A stretch of DNA of 14,477 nt from JBNKDD01 sp050288085. Its GTDB lineage: Bacteria > Chloroflexota > Anaerolineae > Aggregatilineales > UBA3940. Below the pieces are notes generated by a model. It saw only the letters and a list, made by a program, of their open reading frames with translations. It ran no database searches and was not told where the DNA came from. Within the stretch, counting starts at the first letter, position 1. The number at the start of each line of letters is the position of its first letter. The position numbers and the translations under genes are program-made. Location: positions 1-14,477 of the forward strand of contig JBNKDD010000139.1 of the NCBI GenBank assembly GCA_050288085.1, in the 5' to 3' direction. Positions 1 through 6,119 of this stretch are shown here, piece after piece.

Positions 1-22
1 AATAAATGGCCCAACTGTTACA

Positions 23-71
23 GGAACAAGTAAGGTTTTGAGGTTTTTATTCAAAACCATTATCTTGTTCC
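23..71. repeat. Two-tier inverted repeat (long hairpin) after the cupin gene
   Basis: Outer arms GGAACAAG (23-30) and CTTGTTCC (64-71) enclose inner arms GGTTTTGA (34-41) and TCAAAACC (51-58), with a 9-base loop. Both 8-bp stems are perfect. The structure begins two bases past the cupin stop codon, so it may end that transcript or protect its 3' end. There is no T-run after it on the minus strand, so it is not a classic intrinsic terminator. The interrupted two-stem form could also be the end of a small mobile repeat. Bases 1-22 show nothing recognisable. Confidence 0.5.
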
Positions 72-73
72 AC

Positions 74-427
74 TTAGCCGTCTTCCGGCTCCAGCCCTTC
101 GACATGGGGGACGACACAGATAAACCGCAGAGTTTCATCCCCTTTATTGTAAAAACCGTGAACTTCGTTCGGGCCGATGTAGACGATTGATCCGGTCTTG
201 ATGGGGTATTCGTCGCCGCCTTCGTCCCGAACCACCCCACCCCCAGCCAGGATATAAACCTCGTGCTCAAAGTCGTGAGAATGGTAGGCGGTGTTGAAAC
301 CCGGCTCCACCTCGATCACCCGCATGGCGAAATTCGGTGCGCCGTCCTTTTTGCCGACCACCCACCGGATCGTCACTCCGTCGGCGTACTGGTGCAGTTT
401 GGTATCGGTATAGGGTTGAATCTTCAT
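74..427 (-). CDS. Small single-domain cupin protein (cupin_2 type)
   Basis: A 117-residue protein forming one cupin beta-barrel. Cupin motif 1 is seen as HSHDFEHEVYILAG, with H49, H51 and E56 as likely metal ligands. Motif 2 is seen as PNEVHGFYN, with H90 as the fourth ligand. A divalent metal site is therefore intact. Proteins of this size and layout include small dioxygenases, isomerases and sensory or storage cupins, so the substrate cannot be named. The ATG start is supported by AGGAG eight bases upstream (436-440). The gene lies 73 bases after metG on the same strand, but a hairpin at 453-477 sits between them, so co-transcription is uncertain. No signal peptide is visible, so it is probably cytoplasmic. 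Family assignment is firm and function is unknown. Confidence 0.85.
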   Translation of the reverse strand: MKIQPYTDTKLHQYADGVTIRWVVGKKDGAPNFAMRVIEVEPGFNTAYHSHDFEHEVYILAGGGVVRDEGGDEYPIKTGSIVYIGPNEVHGFYNKGDETLRFICVVPHVEGLEPEDG

Positions 428-452
428 CAGAAAAACTCCTGTTCATATGCAA

Positions 453-477
453 AGGGACACGTACTTGCCGTGTCCCT
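453..477. repeat. 9-bp perfect hairpin between metG and the cupin gene
   Basis: AGGGACACG (453-461) and CGTGTCCCT (469-477) flank a 7-base loop. It lies 23 bases past the metG stop and ends about 12 bases before the cupin Shine-Dalgarno sequence. On the minus strand it is followed only by TTGCA, so termination would be weak. The core, of the TAGGGACACGGC type, resembles short dispersed palindromes seen in Chloroflexota and cyanobacterial intergenic regions; this is recollection, not a search. It could be a partial terminator, an mRNA stabiliser or a REP-like element. Confidence 0.55.
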
Positions 478-500
478 ACTAAACACATCGAATGCTGATA

Positions 501-2267
501 TTATGTCCCCAGCCGGGCGATCTCCTCTTCGGCGATACTCTCATCCAGCTTTTTATATAGAGGCTTTGGTGGTTGAAGCTTCTGCCCCGGCTCCAACTTG
601 ACCGGCTCCCAGCGCCCAATTGCGGTGGAGCCATCATAGATCAGCGCCTCGTGAGAGCGGGTTTCCTCGTCATAGCTGGCGATCTGCTGCTCCCCGAACA
701 ACTGACCCTCATAGCCGAGCATCTCGTGAAGCTGCTGCGTCGTGAACGGCAGGAAGGGAGCCAGCAGCGTTTTCAAGTTAGCTAACGCCTGAAGCGCCGT
801 GTAGACTGTCTTGGCCGCTGTCGCCTTATCCTCTTTGATCACCCCAAACCAGGGGGCCTGATCCAGGTAGACATTCACCTCGCGGGCCAACCGCATCGCC
901 TCGCTGAGTGCCCCTCGCAGCTTGACGGCGTCCAACAGGTCACCGACCGATTCGAAGCCGCCTTCAACCGTTTCCAGTAGCTTTTTATCATCGGGGCCGA
1001 GTTCACCCGGATCGGGCACAACGCCGTCCCAGTGCTTATAGGCGAACTTCAATACCCGGTTGGCGAGATTTCCCCACCACGCGACCAGCTCGGTGTTGTT
1101 CCGCGTGACGAAATCCTCCCAGGTGAAATCCGAGTCGCGGGTTTCCGGCATGACGCTGGTCACGTAATAACGCACCGCATCCGGATCGTAGCGGGACAGC
1201 ATATCAGGCAGCCAGATCGCCCAGTTGCGGCTCTTTGAGAACTGCGCTCCCTGTACGTTCATGAACTCGTTGGCGGGCACATCATAGGGCAGGTTCAACT
1301 CTCGTGAACCGTCATCATAGATTCCCGTTACACCCAGCAGCTCGGCCTGCCAGATCACGGTATGGAAGGGGATGTTATCCTTGCCAATAAAGTTGTAAAT
1401 CTTCGCATCGGGGTTATACCACCAATCCTTCCAGGCATCGGGCTGACCGGTGTTTTTAGCCCACTCGACCGAAGCCGTGAAGTAGCCCATCACCGCCTCG
1501 AACCAGACATACAGGCACTTCTCTTCCCAACCTTCAAGTGGCACAGCGATGCCCCAATCGATATCGCGGGTGATCGGGCGGCTTTCCAACTCTTCGACCA
1601 TCTTACGGGCAAAGTTGATCACGTTGGGTCGCCAGTGATCCTTGTTGTCGTTCAGGTAGTCGCGCAGTTGATCCTTGAATCCCGCCAGGTCAAGGAAGTA
1701 GTGGGTGGTCTCCCGCACGACTGGCGTACTGCCGGTCAGTTTGCTGCGCGGATCGATCAGGTCTACCGCATTGAGCAGGCTCCCGCAGTTATCACACTGA
1801 TCGCCGCGTGCATCCCCATAACCGCACTTAGGGCAGGTTCCCTCGACAAAGCGATCCGGCAGGAATTGATCGGCTTCTTCATCGAACAAGAGCCGCTGCT
1901 CCTGCTGATAAAGCGCCTCTCTTTCCAGCAGCTTCAAGAAAAAATCCTGCGCGATTTTGTGATGATTCTCGGTGTCGGTGTGGGTGAACAGGTCGTAGCT
2001 GATCCCGATCTGCTTCTGCGTTTCCAGGAAACGGTGATGATACTTCTCGAACACTTCACGCGGGGTAATGCCGTCTTTGTTGGCCGTCACGATGATCGGC
2101 GTACCGTGCGAATCCGAGCCAGATACCATCAGGACTCGGTTACCTTTCAGACGGTTGTAGCGGGCAAAAATGTCGGCGGGCAGGTACGCTCCGGCCAGGT
2201 GCCCGATGTGCAAATCGCCGTTGGCGTAGGGCCATGCGACGGAAACATGGATGATCTCTTCGGTCAT
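501..2267 (-). CDS. metG: Methionyl-tRNA synthetase
   Basis: A class I aminoacyl-tRNA synthetase that charges tRNA-Met with methionine in the cytoplasm; essential for initiation and elongation. The 588 residues open with the Rossmann-fold signature VAWPYANGDLHIGH, with HIGH at residues 20-23. A Cys4 zinc knuckle follows in the connective insertion (C145, C148, C158, C161). The KMSKS loop appears as QFSKS (342-346), keeping the second lysine but replacing the first with Gln. A helical anticodon-binding domain fills the C-terminus. There is no C-terminal EMAP/tRNA-binding extension, so this is the short form. The ATG is preceded by AGGAG ten bases upstream. A possible own promoter has TACAAT at 2301-2306, but its -35 is poor. 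A terminator (2321-2350) and a possible regulatory RNA lie upstream, so readthrough from there may control expression. Confidence 0.97.
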   Translation of the reverse strand: MTEEIIHVSVAWPYANGDLHIGHLAGAYLPADIFARYNRLKGNRVLMVSGSDSHGTPIIVTANKDGITPREVFEKYHHRFLETQKQIGISYDLFTHTDTENHHKIAQDFFLKLLEREALYQQEQRLLFDEEADQFLPDRFVEGTCPKCGYGDARGDQCDNCGSLLNAVDLIDPRSKLTGSTPVVRETTHYFLDLAGFKDQLRDYLNDNKDHWRPNVINFARKMVEELESRPITRDIDWGIAVPLEGWEEKCLYVWFEAVMGYFTASVEWAKNTGQPDAWKDWWYNPDAKIYNFIGKDNIPFHTVIWQAELLGVTGIYDDGSRELNLPYDVPANEFMNVQGAQFSKSRNWAIWLPDMLSRYDPDAVRYYVTSVMPETRDSDFTWEDFVTRNNTELVAWWGNLANRVLKFAYKHWDGVVPDPGELGPDDKKLLETVEGGFESVGDLLDAVKLRGALSEAMRLAREVNVYLDQAPWFGVIKEDKATAAKTVYTALQALANLKTLLAPFLPFTTQQLHEMLGYEGQLFGEQQIASYDEETRSHEALIYDGSTAIGRWEPVKLEPGQKLQPPKPLYKKLDESIAEEEIARLGT

Positions 2268-2320
2268 GGGATGCTCTCTCCTCTTTCAATCCTCGTCATA
2301 ATTGTACAGGATGCCTATCC

Positions 2321-2350
2321 AAACAAAAACCGCCAGTGCGGAACTGGCGG
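2321..2350 (-). terminator. Intrinsic terminator upstream of metG
   Basis: On the minus strand, CCGCCAGT (2350-2343) and ACTGGCGG (2337-2330) form a perfect 8-bp stem with a 5-base loop, TCCGC. It is followed directly by TTTTTGTTT. This is a textbook Rho-independent terminator for transcripts coming from the promoter at 2527-2556 or from the TIR-FGE gene. It lies 53 bases before metG, in a position where it could act as an attenuator. Its loop is complementary to an upstream loop: GCGGAA (minus strand, 2424-2419) can pair with TTCCGC (2343-2338). Confidence 0.8.
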
Positions 2351-2370
2351 CCCGATTGTCGAACCCTTCT

Positions 2371-2441
2371 GCCGTGGGTCGCGCTATGACAGGCACAGGC
2401 GACCATCGCCACGAGGATTTCCGCGTCCCCGCAGCCACGGC
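2371..2441 (-). ncRNA. Possible structured RNA: leader or small RNA upstream of metG
   Basis: On the minus strand an outer stem GCCGTGG (2441-2435) with CCACGGC (2377-2371) encloses two hairpins. One is GGGGA/TCCTC (2430-2426 with 2417-2413), which has a G-U pair that makes it stable only as minus-strand RNA. The other is GGCGA/TCGCC with loop TGG (2410-2398). With the promoter at 2527-2556 and the terminator at 2321-2350, the transcript would be about 200 nt. It matches no RNA family I recognise: T-box, SAM riboswitch, 6S, SRP RNA and tmRNA motifs were looked for and not found. Part of it overlaps a 39-codon ORF, so the structure may be coincidental. Confidence 0.3.
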
Positions 2442-2503
2442 CTGCTGCGCATGTCCATTTTGCCACAGGCAGATATTAAGTATTGAATGCTTCTTGTGTA
2501 CAT
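2384..2503 (-). CDS. Small arginine-rich ORF, 39 codons (possible leader peptide or small protein)
   Basis: The ATG at 2503-2501 is preceded by GCGAGG, spaced about nine bases away. The frame runs 39 codons to TAG at 2386-2384. The product begins MYTRSIQYLISACGK and has a basic C-terminal half containing RSRPWLRGRG and NPRGDGR. It sits about 17 bases downstream of the predicted start site of the promoter at 2527-2556 and ends 34 bases before the terminator at 2321-2350. Promoter, Shine-Dalgarno, ORF and terminator are therefore in a consistent order. I do not recognise the sequence. It contains three Met codons (1, 16, 18), too few and too scattered to argue for a methionine-sensing attenuator. 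It could be a real small protein, a leader peptide, or chance. Confidence 0.3.
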   Translation of the reverse strand: MYTRSIQYLISACGKMDMRSRPWLRGRGNPRGDGRLCLS

Positions 2504-2526
2504 CTTAAAAAGCCTCGCTGATCGCC

Positions 2527-2556
2527 ATTATAGCGTGCTTTGGCAGTTTGCATCAA
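2527..2556 (-). promoter_or_regulatory. Sigma-70-type promoter, minus strand, upstream of the 39-codon ORF
   Basis: On the minus strand, TTGATG (2556-2551) and a perfect TATAAT (2532-2527) are separated by 18 bases. Transcription would begin near 2520 and run towards metG. The region lies just past the end of the TIR-FGE gene, giving an independent unit between two genes on the same strand. The exact -10 hexamer and workable spacing are seen directly; promoter activity is inferred. Confidence 0.55.
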
Positions 2557-2568
2557 ACCATTTTGGTT

Positions 2569-2607
2569 TCAGAGGGGGCTAACCACCATCCGAAACCCAA
2601 AGGAGTT
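2569..2607 (-). pseudogene. Remnant of a second FGE/SUMF1 domain C-terminus
   Basis: Read on the minus strand from 2607, the sequence encodes NSFGFRMVVSPL followed by TGA at 2571-2569. This is the characteristic end of FGE/SUMF1 domains (GFRxVxSP, then stop). It lies nine bases beyond the TAA of the TIR-FGE gene and is in a different frame. A TAG (2610-2608) lies directly before it. It is similar codon by codon to the gene's own IGFRVACGSYP segment. It is best read as the debris of a tandem FGE copy or of a replaced 3' end. A single base error would not join it to the gene, because in-frame stops intervene. Confidence 0.6.
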
Positions 2608-2615
2608 CTAGAAAT

Positions 2616-3992
2616 TTAGATAGGGAACCGCACACCACCTAGAAGCTGCTTTGGAGGTTTAGGATAGGAGCCGCATGCCACCCGAAAACCAATGTCGATG
2701 CATCGGTTATGTGGAGACCTGATGTTACGAAACGTAGCACGGGCAAAACTGAAGTCGAGGTTCCATGAGCCGCCACGCACCGCACGGTCTATATTGCTAA
2801 CAGTATTAGTATTTTTTGGGGTTTGATACTCATTAAGGCACCATTCCCACACATTGCCGGACATATCCAGTACACCGTAGGAAGAAGCGCCGTCAGGGTA
2901 GCCGCATACAGGGGTTGTTTGCTTTAAATTACTTTTACCTGTGTTGCATCGACTCTGATCAAAGTTATTTCCCCAGGGATAGGCTCTCCCATCGGAACCC
3001 TGTGCTGCCCATTGCCATTCCCATTCGGTCGGCAGACGAATTTCACAGCCAACGCGGCGACTCAACCACCGACAGAAGGCCATTGCATCATACCAACTCA
3101 CATTTTCACGCGGGAGATTCTGTGCGTGGGTAAAACTTTGATGGCTAGGCGCTTTTCCGTGATCTCCGCCCGCTACTAAACCTGCCCACCATTCTAGATT
3201 GGTAAAGCCCTGTGGGTCATCAATGAAAACCTGGAACTGTTCATAGGTGATCGGGTACTTTGCCATCAAGAAGGGCTGTACATTAAAAGCCCCGGCATTG
3301 CTTTCCAATGTCACCCGCCCTGCCGGAATTTCGCACCATTCAAATGGCGCAGGCAAAATACCCAGAATTAGTTCGCTGGCTAGCTTGTGGGGCGGATTCG
3401 ACAGCGCTTCTCCTGCCGCGTCAGAGACACTCTGACTGTCATCATCTGCTAAATTCCCCAATGCTACCCATGCTAATTGGGCCAATGCCGGGTTGTCATC
3501 TTGTTGTACCAACTGTACCAGTTCGATCACTGCGCCCTGTCGCACCCCGGCATATGGGCTATTGACGGCGGCCTCCAAGTCGGCTGGCAAGATAGCTGTC
3601 TTATCGCGGGGCAATAGGTTTAGCAACTCAGCAAATGGCTGATCATAGGAATGCTGAAAATCCCATCTTTGCAACGGGTTGATTCTATAGGGAATTTTGC
3701 ACTCATTAAGTAGCACCAAATAGAGCGGCTGTTCCTTTTCCAGGAAAGTGTGCCATTCTGCTTCAACTTCAGCGCTTTCAACCGCATCAGGTGAGAGAAC
3801 CAGTAGCATATAGGTGCATTGTTCCAATGCTCTCTCAATGGCTCGCCGCCATCCCCTGGTGCTGGACGCAATGTTGCTGGGAATATCCTCCTTGTCACGC
3901 CAGATTGGAACACCGGCGGCTTTCAGATCAGCAGCCAACTGGTCAACAAAGGTTTCATCTTTGCGACTGTAACAGATAAAGACACGTTCCAT
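2616..3992 (-). CDS. TIR domain - HEAT-like - FGE/SUMF1-fold fusion protein
   Basis: Positions are counted from an upstream ATG at 4001. Residues 5 to about 125 are a TIR domain (RVFICYSRKD, PIWRDKEDI, VLSPDAV); E56 in AIERALEQC sits where TIR NADases carry their catalytic Glu. Residues about 130-210 look like short HEAT-type helices (VRQGAVIELVQLV). Residues about 215-447 are an FGE/SUMF1 fold with LPTEWEWQWAA, GNVWEW, RGGSW and IGFRVA. The paired cysteines of active formylglycine-generating enzymes are absent (the region reads LDFSFARATFRN), so this domain probably binds a ligand rather than oxidising a protein. The C-terminus carries about 14 extra residues after GFRVACGSYP. GGAG at 4006-4003 is one base from the ATG at 4001 but ten from the ATG at 3992, so 3992 is the better start. 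Codon use looks more AT-rich than the neighbours. A role in immunity or signalling is inference. Confidence 0.88.
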   Translation of the reverse strand: MERVFICYSRKDETFVDQLAADLKAAGVPIWRDKEDIPSNIASSTRGWRRAIERALEQCTYMLLVLSPDAVESAEVEAEWHTFLEKEQPLYLVLLNECKIPYRINPLQRWDFQHSYDQPFAELLNLLPRDKTAILPADLEAAVNSPYAGVRQGAVIELVQLVQQDDNPALAQLAWVALGNLADDDSQSVSDAAGEALSNPPHKLASELILGILPAPFEWCEIPAGRVTLESNAGAFNVQPFLMAKYPITYEQFQVFIDDPQGFTNLEWWAGLVAGGDHGKAPSHQSFTHAQNLPRENVSWYDAMAFCRWLSRRVGCEIRLPTEWEWQWAAQGSDGRAYPWGNNFDQSRCNTGKSNLKQTTPVCGYPDGASSYGVLDMSGNVWEWCLNEYQTPKNTNTVSNIDRAVRGGSWNLDFSFARATFRNIRSPHNRCIDIGFRVACGSYPKPPKQLLGGVRFPI

Positions 3993-4028
3993 ATGTACCA
4001 TGCTCCGTTATGAGGTAAGTCTGTTCTC

Positions 4029-4034
4029 ATTGTA
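4029..4034 (-). promoter_or_regulatory. Possible -10 box for the TIR-FGE gene
   Basis: On the minus strand, TGTACAAT contains a TACAAT hexamer about 37 bases before the preferred start. Seventeen bases upstream is TTTTGG, a weak -35. The same TGTACAAT string occurs before metG at 2308-2301. The 96-base gap after ligA has no clear terminator, so readthrough from ligA is also possible. Confidence 0.3.
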
Positions 4035-4088
4035 CATCATGCAGAGATACCCCAAAAGGAGACAGTCGAAATGATGCTAGATAAGCCC

Positions 4089-6104
4089 CTACCCGATCAG
4101 ATCCTTCAGTCCATCCTCATCCAGCACTGGAATATCTAGGCTGTGCGCCTTGTCGAGCTTACTCCCGGCGGCTTCCCCTGCCACAACATAGCTGGTCTTT
4201 TTGCTGACGCTGCCGGTTACCTTGCCACCATGTGATTCGATCAGCGCTTTGGCCTCATCACGGGTCATTGTAGGGAGTGTGCCGGTCAGCACAAAGGTCA
4301 ACCCGTCCAGCTTATTTGATGCCGTTGTTTTCGCTTCCGCTTCGAGATTCACTCCGCCATCGCGCAGCTTATCGATCAGGTGTTGGTTGCGCTCATCGCC
4401 GAAGAACTCGACTATCGCCCCGGCTGTGTGCGGGCCTAATCCTTCGATAGCTTCTAAGTCCTCCTGCCCGGTCCGGGCCAATGCCGCCATCGACGGGTAA
4501 TAATCGGTCAGCAGGGTGGCGACCGTCCCGCCTACCCCCCGAATACCCAATGCCGCCAGCACCCGATCTAATGACCGGGAACGGCTGACATCAATCGCCG
4601 CCAGGAGATTATCAACCTTCTTCTCGGCGAAGCCCTCCAGGTTGATCAACTGGTCAGCTTGCAGGAAGTAAAGATCGGCTACATCTTTGATCAACCCCTG
4701 ATCGACCAACAGCCGGACAATCCGCTCACCCAGCCCGTCAATATCCATCGCTGAGCGCGAGACAAAATACTCGATGGCCCGTACTAACCGCTCCGGGCAG
4801 TCAGGATTCGAGCAGTAGACGGCGACCTCTTCTTCTTTGCTGATCACCGGGGAATCGCAGACCGGGCAGCGTTCAGGCGGGCGAATGGGTATTTCGCCGC
4901 CCTCTCGCAGATCGGGGATCGGGCCAACCACATAGGGGATCACCTCGCCGGAGCGCTTGACGATCACTGTATCGCCGACACGGATATCTTTGGCGAGGAT
5001 GTCCTCAAAGTTGTGAAGGGTTGCCTGCCGGACGGTTACGCCGCCAACCTCAACCGGATCGAGGATGGCATACGGAGTCAACACGCCGGTCCGGCCCACG
5101 TTGATACCCAGTTCCAACAACTTGGTGGTGCGCTCTTCCGCCGGGAATTTGAAGGCGATAGCGCCGCGCGGGTCTTTGCCGACCACCCCCAACTCATCAA
5201 CCAGCCGGTGGTCATTGACCTTGATCACCAGCCCATCGATCTCGAAGTCAAGCGTCTTACGGCGATCTTCCCAGGTCATCAGGTAGGCGATCAGCACCTC
5301 CAGATCATCGAAGGGGGCCGAGTGATCCAGCATCACGGGGAAGCCCAGCGCATGCAGATAATGCAGGGTATCCCATTGGGTGGTAGGTAAATCACCATCC
5401 CCATCGAGGATAGCGTAACAGGCCAGATCAAGCGGGCGCTCGGCAGTGATCCGCGAATCAAGCTGGCGCAGTGCTCCCGATGCCGCATTGCGCGGGTTGA
5501 CAAATGGCGCTTCACCGGCTTCAATGCGCTGTTTGTTCAGGGCATCAAAGGCACTGAGCAGGAAAAAAGCTTCGCCCCGTACCACCAATCGTGGTGGGGC
5601 GGGCGGCCCATCTGGATCAGCAGGGATGCGCAGCGGCAGCGGATTGATGGTCTTGAGATTGGGTGTGACATCCTCGCCGATCTCACCGTTGCCACGCGTC
5701 GCTCCCTGGACAAACACTCCATTCTCGTAAGTCAGGACGACCGTCAGGCCGTCGAACTTTGGCTCTACCACGTAGTCAAGCGGGGTATCCTCCGGCAGCA
5801 GTTTGCCGATCCGATCCCGCCAGGCCCGGACCTCTTCATCACTGAAAGCGTTGGATAAACTCAACACCGGCCTGACATGCTGGACTTTAGGTAGATCACT
5901 GCGCGGTTCGATCCCGGCCCGTTGGGTGGGGGAATCGGGCGTGATCAGCTCCGGGTGATCCTCCTCCAACCTTCTCAACTCATGGTAGAGGGCATCATAT
6001 TCCGAGTCGGTGATGACCGGTGCATTCAAAACGTGATAGCGATACAGGTGATAATGCAGTTGTTCGCGCAGTTCGGCGGCGCGTTGCTCAGGCGGCTTGC
6101 TCAT
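4089..6104 (-). CDS. ligA: NAD+-dependent DNA ligase
   Basis: Seals nicks in duplex DNA using NAD+, with roles in replication and repair. The 671-residue length matches typical bacterial LigA. In order: domain Ia (YRYHVLNAPVITDSEYD, near residues 21-37); the adenylation domain with the AMP-accepting lysine in KFDG (K116); TRGNGEIGEDVT near 136-147; an OB fold; a Cys4 zinc finger (C413, C416, C431, C436); helix-hairpin-helix repeats (DIDGLGERIV, IRGVGGTVA); and a C-terminal BRCT domain from about 595 (GLTFVLTGTLPTMTRDEA) to the end. All expected domains are complete. The ATG has GGAGG six bases upstream, overlapping the end of the DUF4230 gene. Only 15 bases separate the two genes, so they are probably co-transcribed and perhaps translationally coupled. 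Confidence 0.98.
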   Translation of the reverse strand: MSKPPEQRAAELREQLHYHLYRYHVLNAPVITDSEYDALYHELRRLEEDHPELITPDSPTQRAGIEPRSDLPKVQHVRPVLSLSNAFSDEEVRAWRDRIGKLLPEDTPLDYVVEPKFDGLTVVLTYENGVFVQGATRGNGEIGEDVTPNLKTINPLPLRIPADPDGPPAPPRLVVRGEAFFLLSAFDALNKQRIEAGEAPFVNPRNAASGALRQLDSRITAERPLDLACYAILDGDGDLPTTQWDTLHYLHALGFPVMLDHSAPFDDLEVLIAYLMTWEDRRKTLDFEIDGLVIKVNDHRLVDELGVVGKDPRGAIAFKFPAEERTTKLLELGINVGRTGVLTPYAILDPVEVGGVTVRQATLHNFEDILAKDIRVGDTVIVKRSGEVIPYVVGPIPDLREGGEIPIRPPERCPVCDSPVISKEEEVAVYCSNPDCPERLVRAIEYFVSRSAMDIDGLGERIVRLLVDQGLIKDVADLYFLQADQLINLEGFAEKKVDNLLAAIDVSRSRSLDRVLAALGIRGVGGTVATLLTDYYPSMAALARTGQEDLEAIEGLGPHTAGAIVEFFGDERNQHLIDKLRDGGVNLEAEAKTTASNKLDGLTFVLTGTLPTMTRDEAKALIESHGGKVTGSVSKKTSYVVAGEAAGSKLDKAHSLDIPVLDEDGLKDLIG

Positions 6105-6119
6105 TTATGTCCTCCGCGA

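Noticed and set aside
1362..2486. Long plus-strand open frame of 374 codons
   Set aside because: It lies antisense to metG, whose protein is unmistakable. The translation has no recognisable domain and the frame is a by-product of metG codon bias.
2302..2508. Plus-strand frame of 68 codons with a CPFCH motif in the intergenic gap
   Set aside because: It runs opposite to the promoter, ORF and terminator seen on the minus strand, starts at TTG or at an ATG without a spaced Shine-Dalgarno, and begins across the terminator hairpin. The Cys cluster is probably chance.
2321..2520. T-box, SAM riboswitch, 6S RNA, SRP RNA or tmRNA upstream of metG
   Set aside because: The key conserved strings were searched for by eye (for example the T-box AGGGUGGNACCGCG, the SRP GGAAGGAAGCAG loop, and tRNA-like ends) and not found. 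A GGGTTCGAC string resembles a tRNA T-loop but has no matching stems.
2616..2850. Diversity-generating retroelement variable region at the FGE C-terminus
   Set aside because: FGE-type tails (RGGSW to GFRVA) are typical targets, but no reverse transcriptase, template repeat or accessory gene is in the window. The short downstream FGE remnant is not a template repeat of adequate length.
3993..4001. Upstream ATG for the TIR-FGE gene
   Set aside because: The only Shine-Dalgarno (GGAG, 4006-4003) is one base away from this ATG, too close to work. The ATG at 3992 is ten bases away and starts right at the TIR strand.
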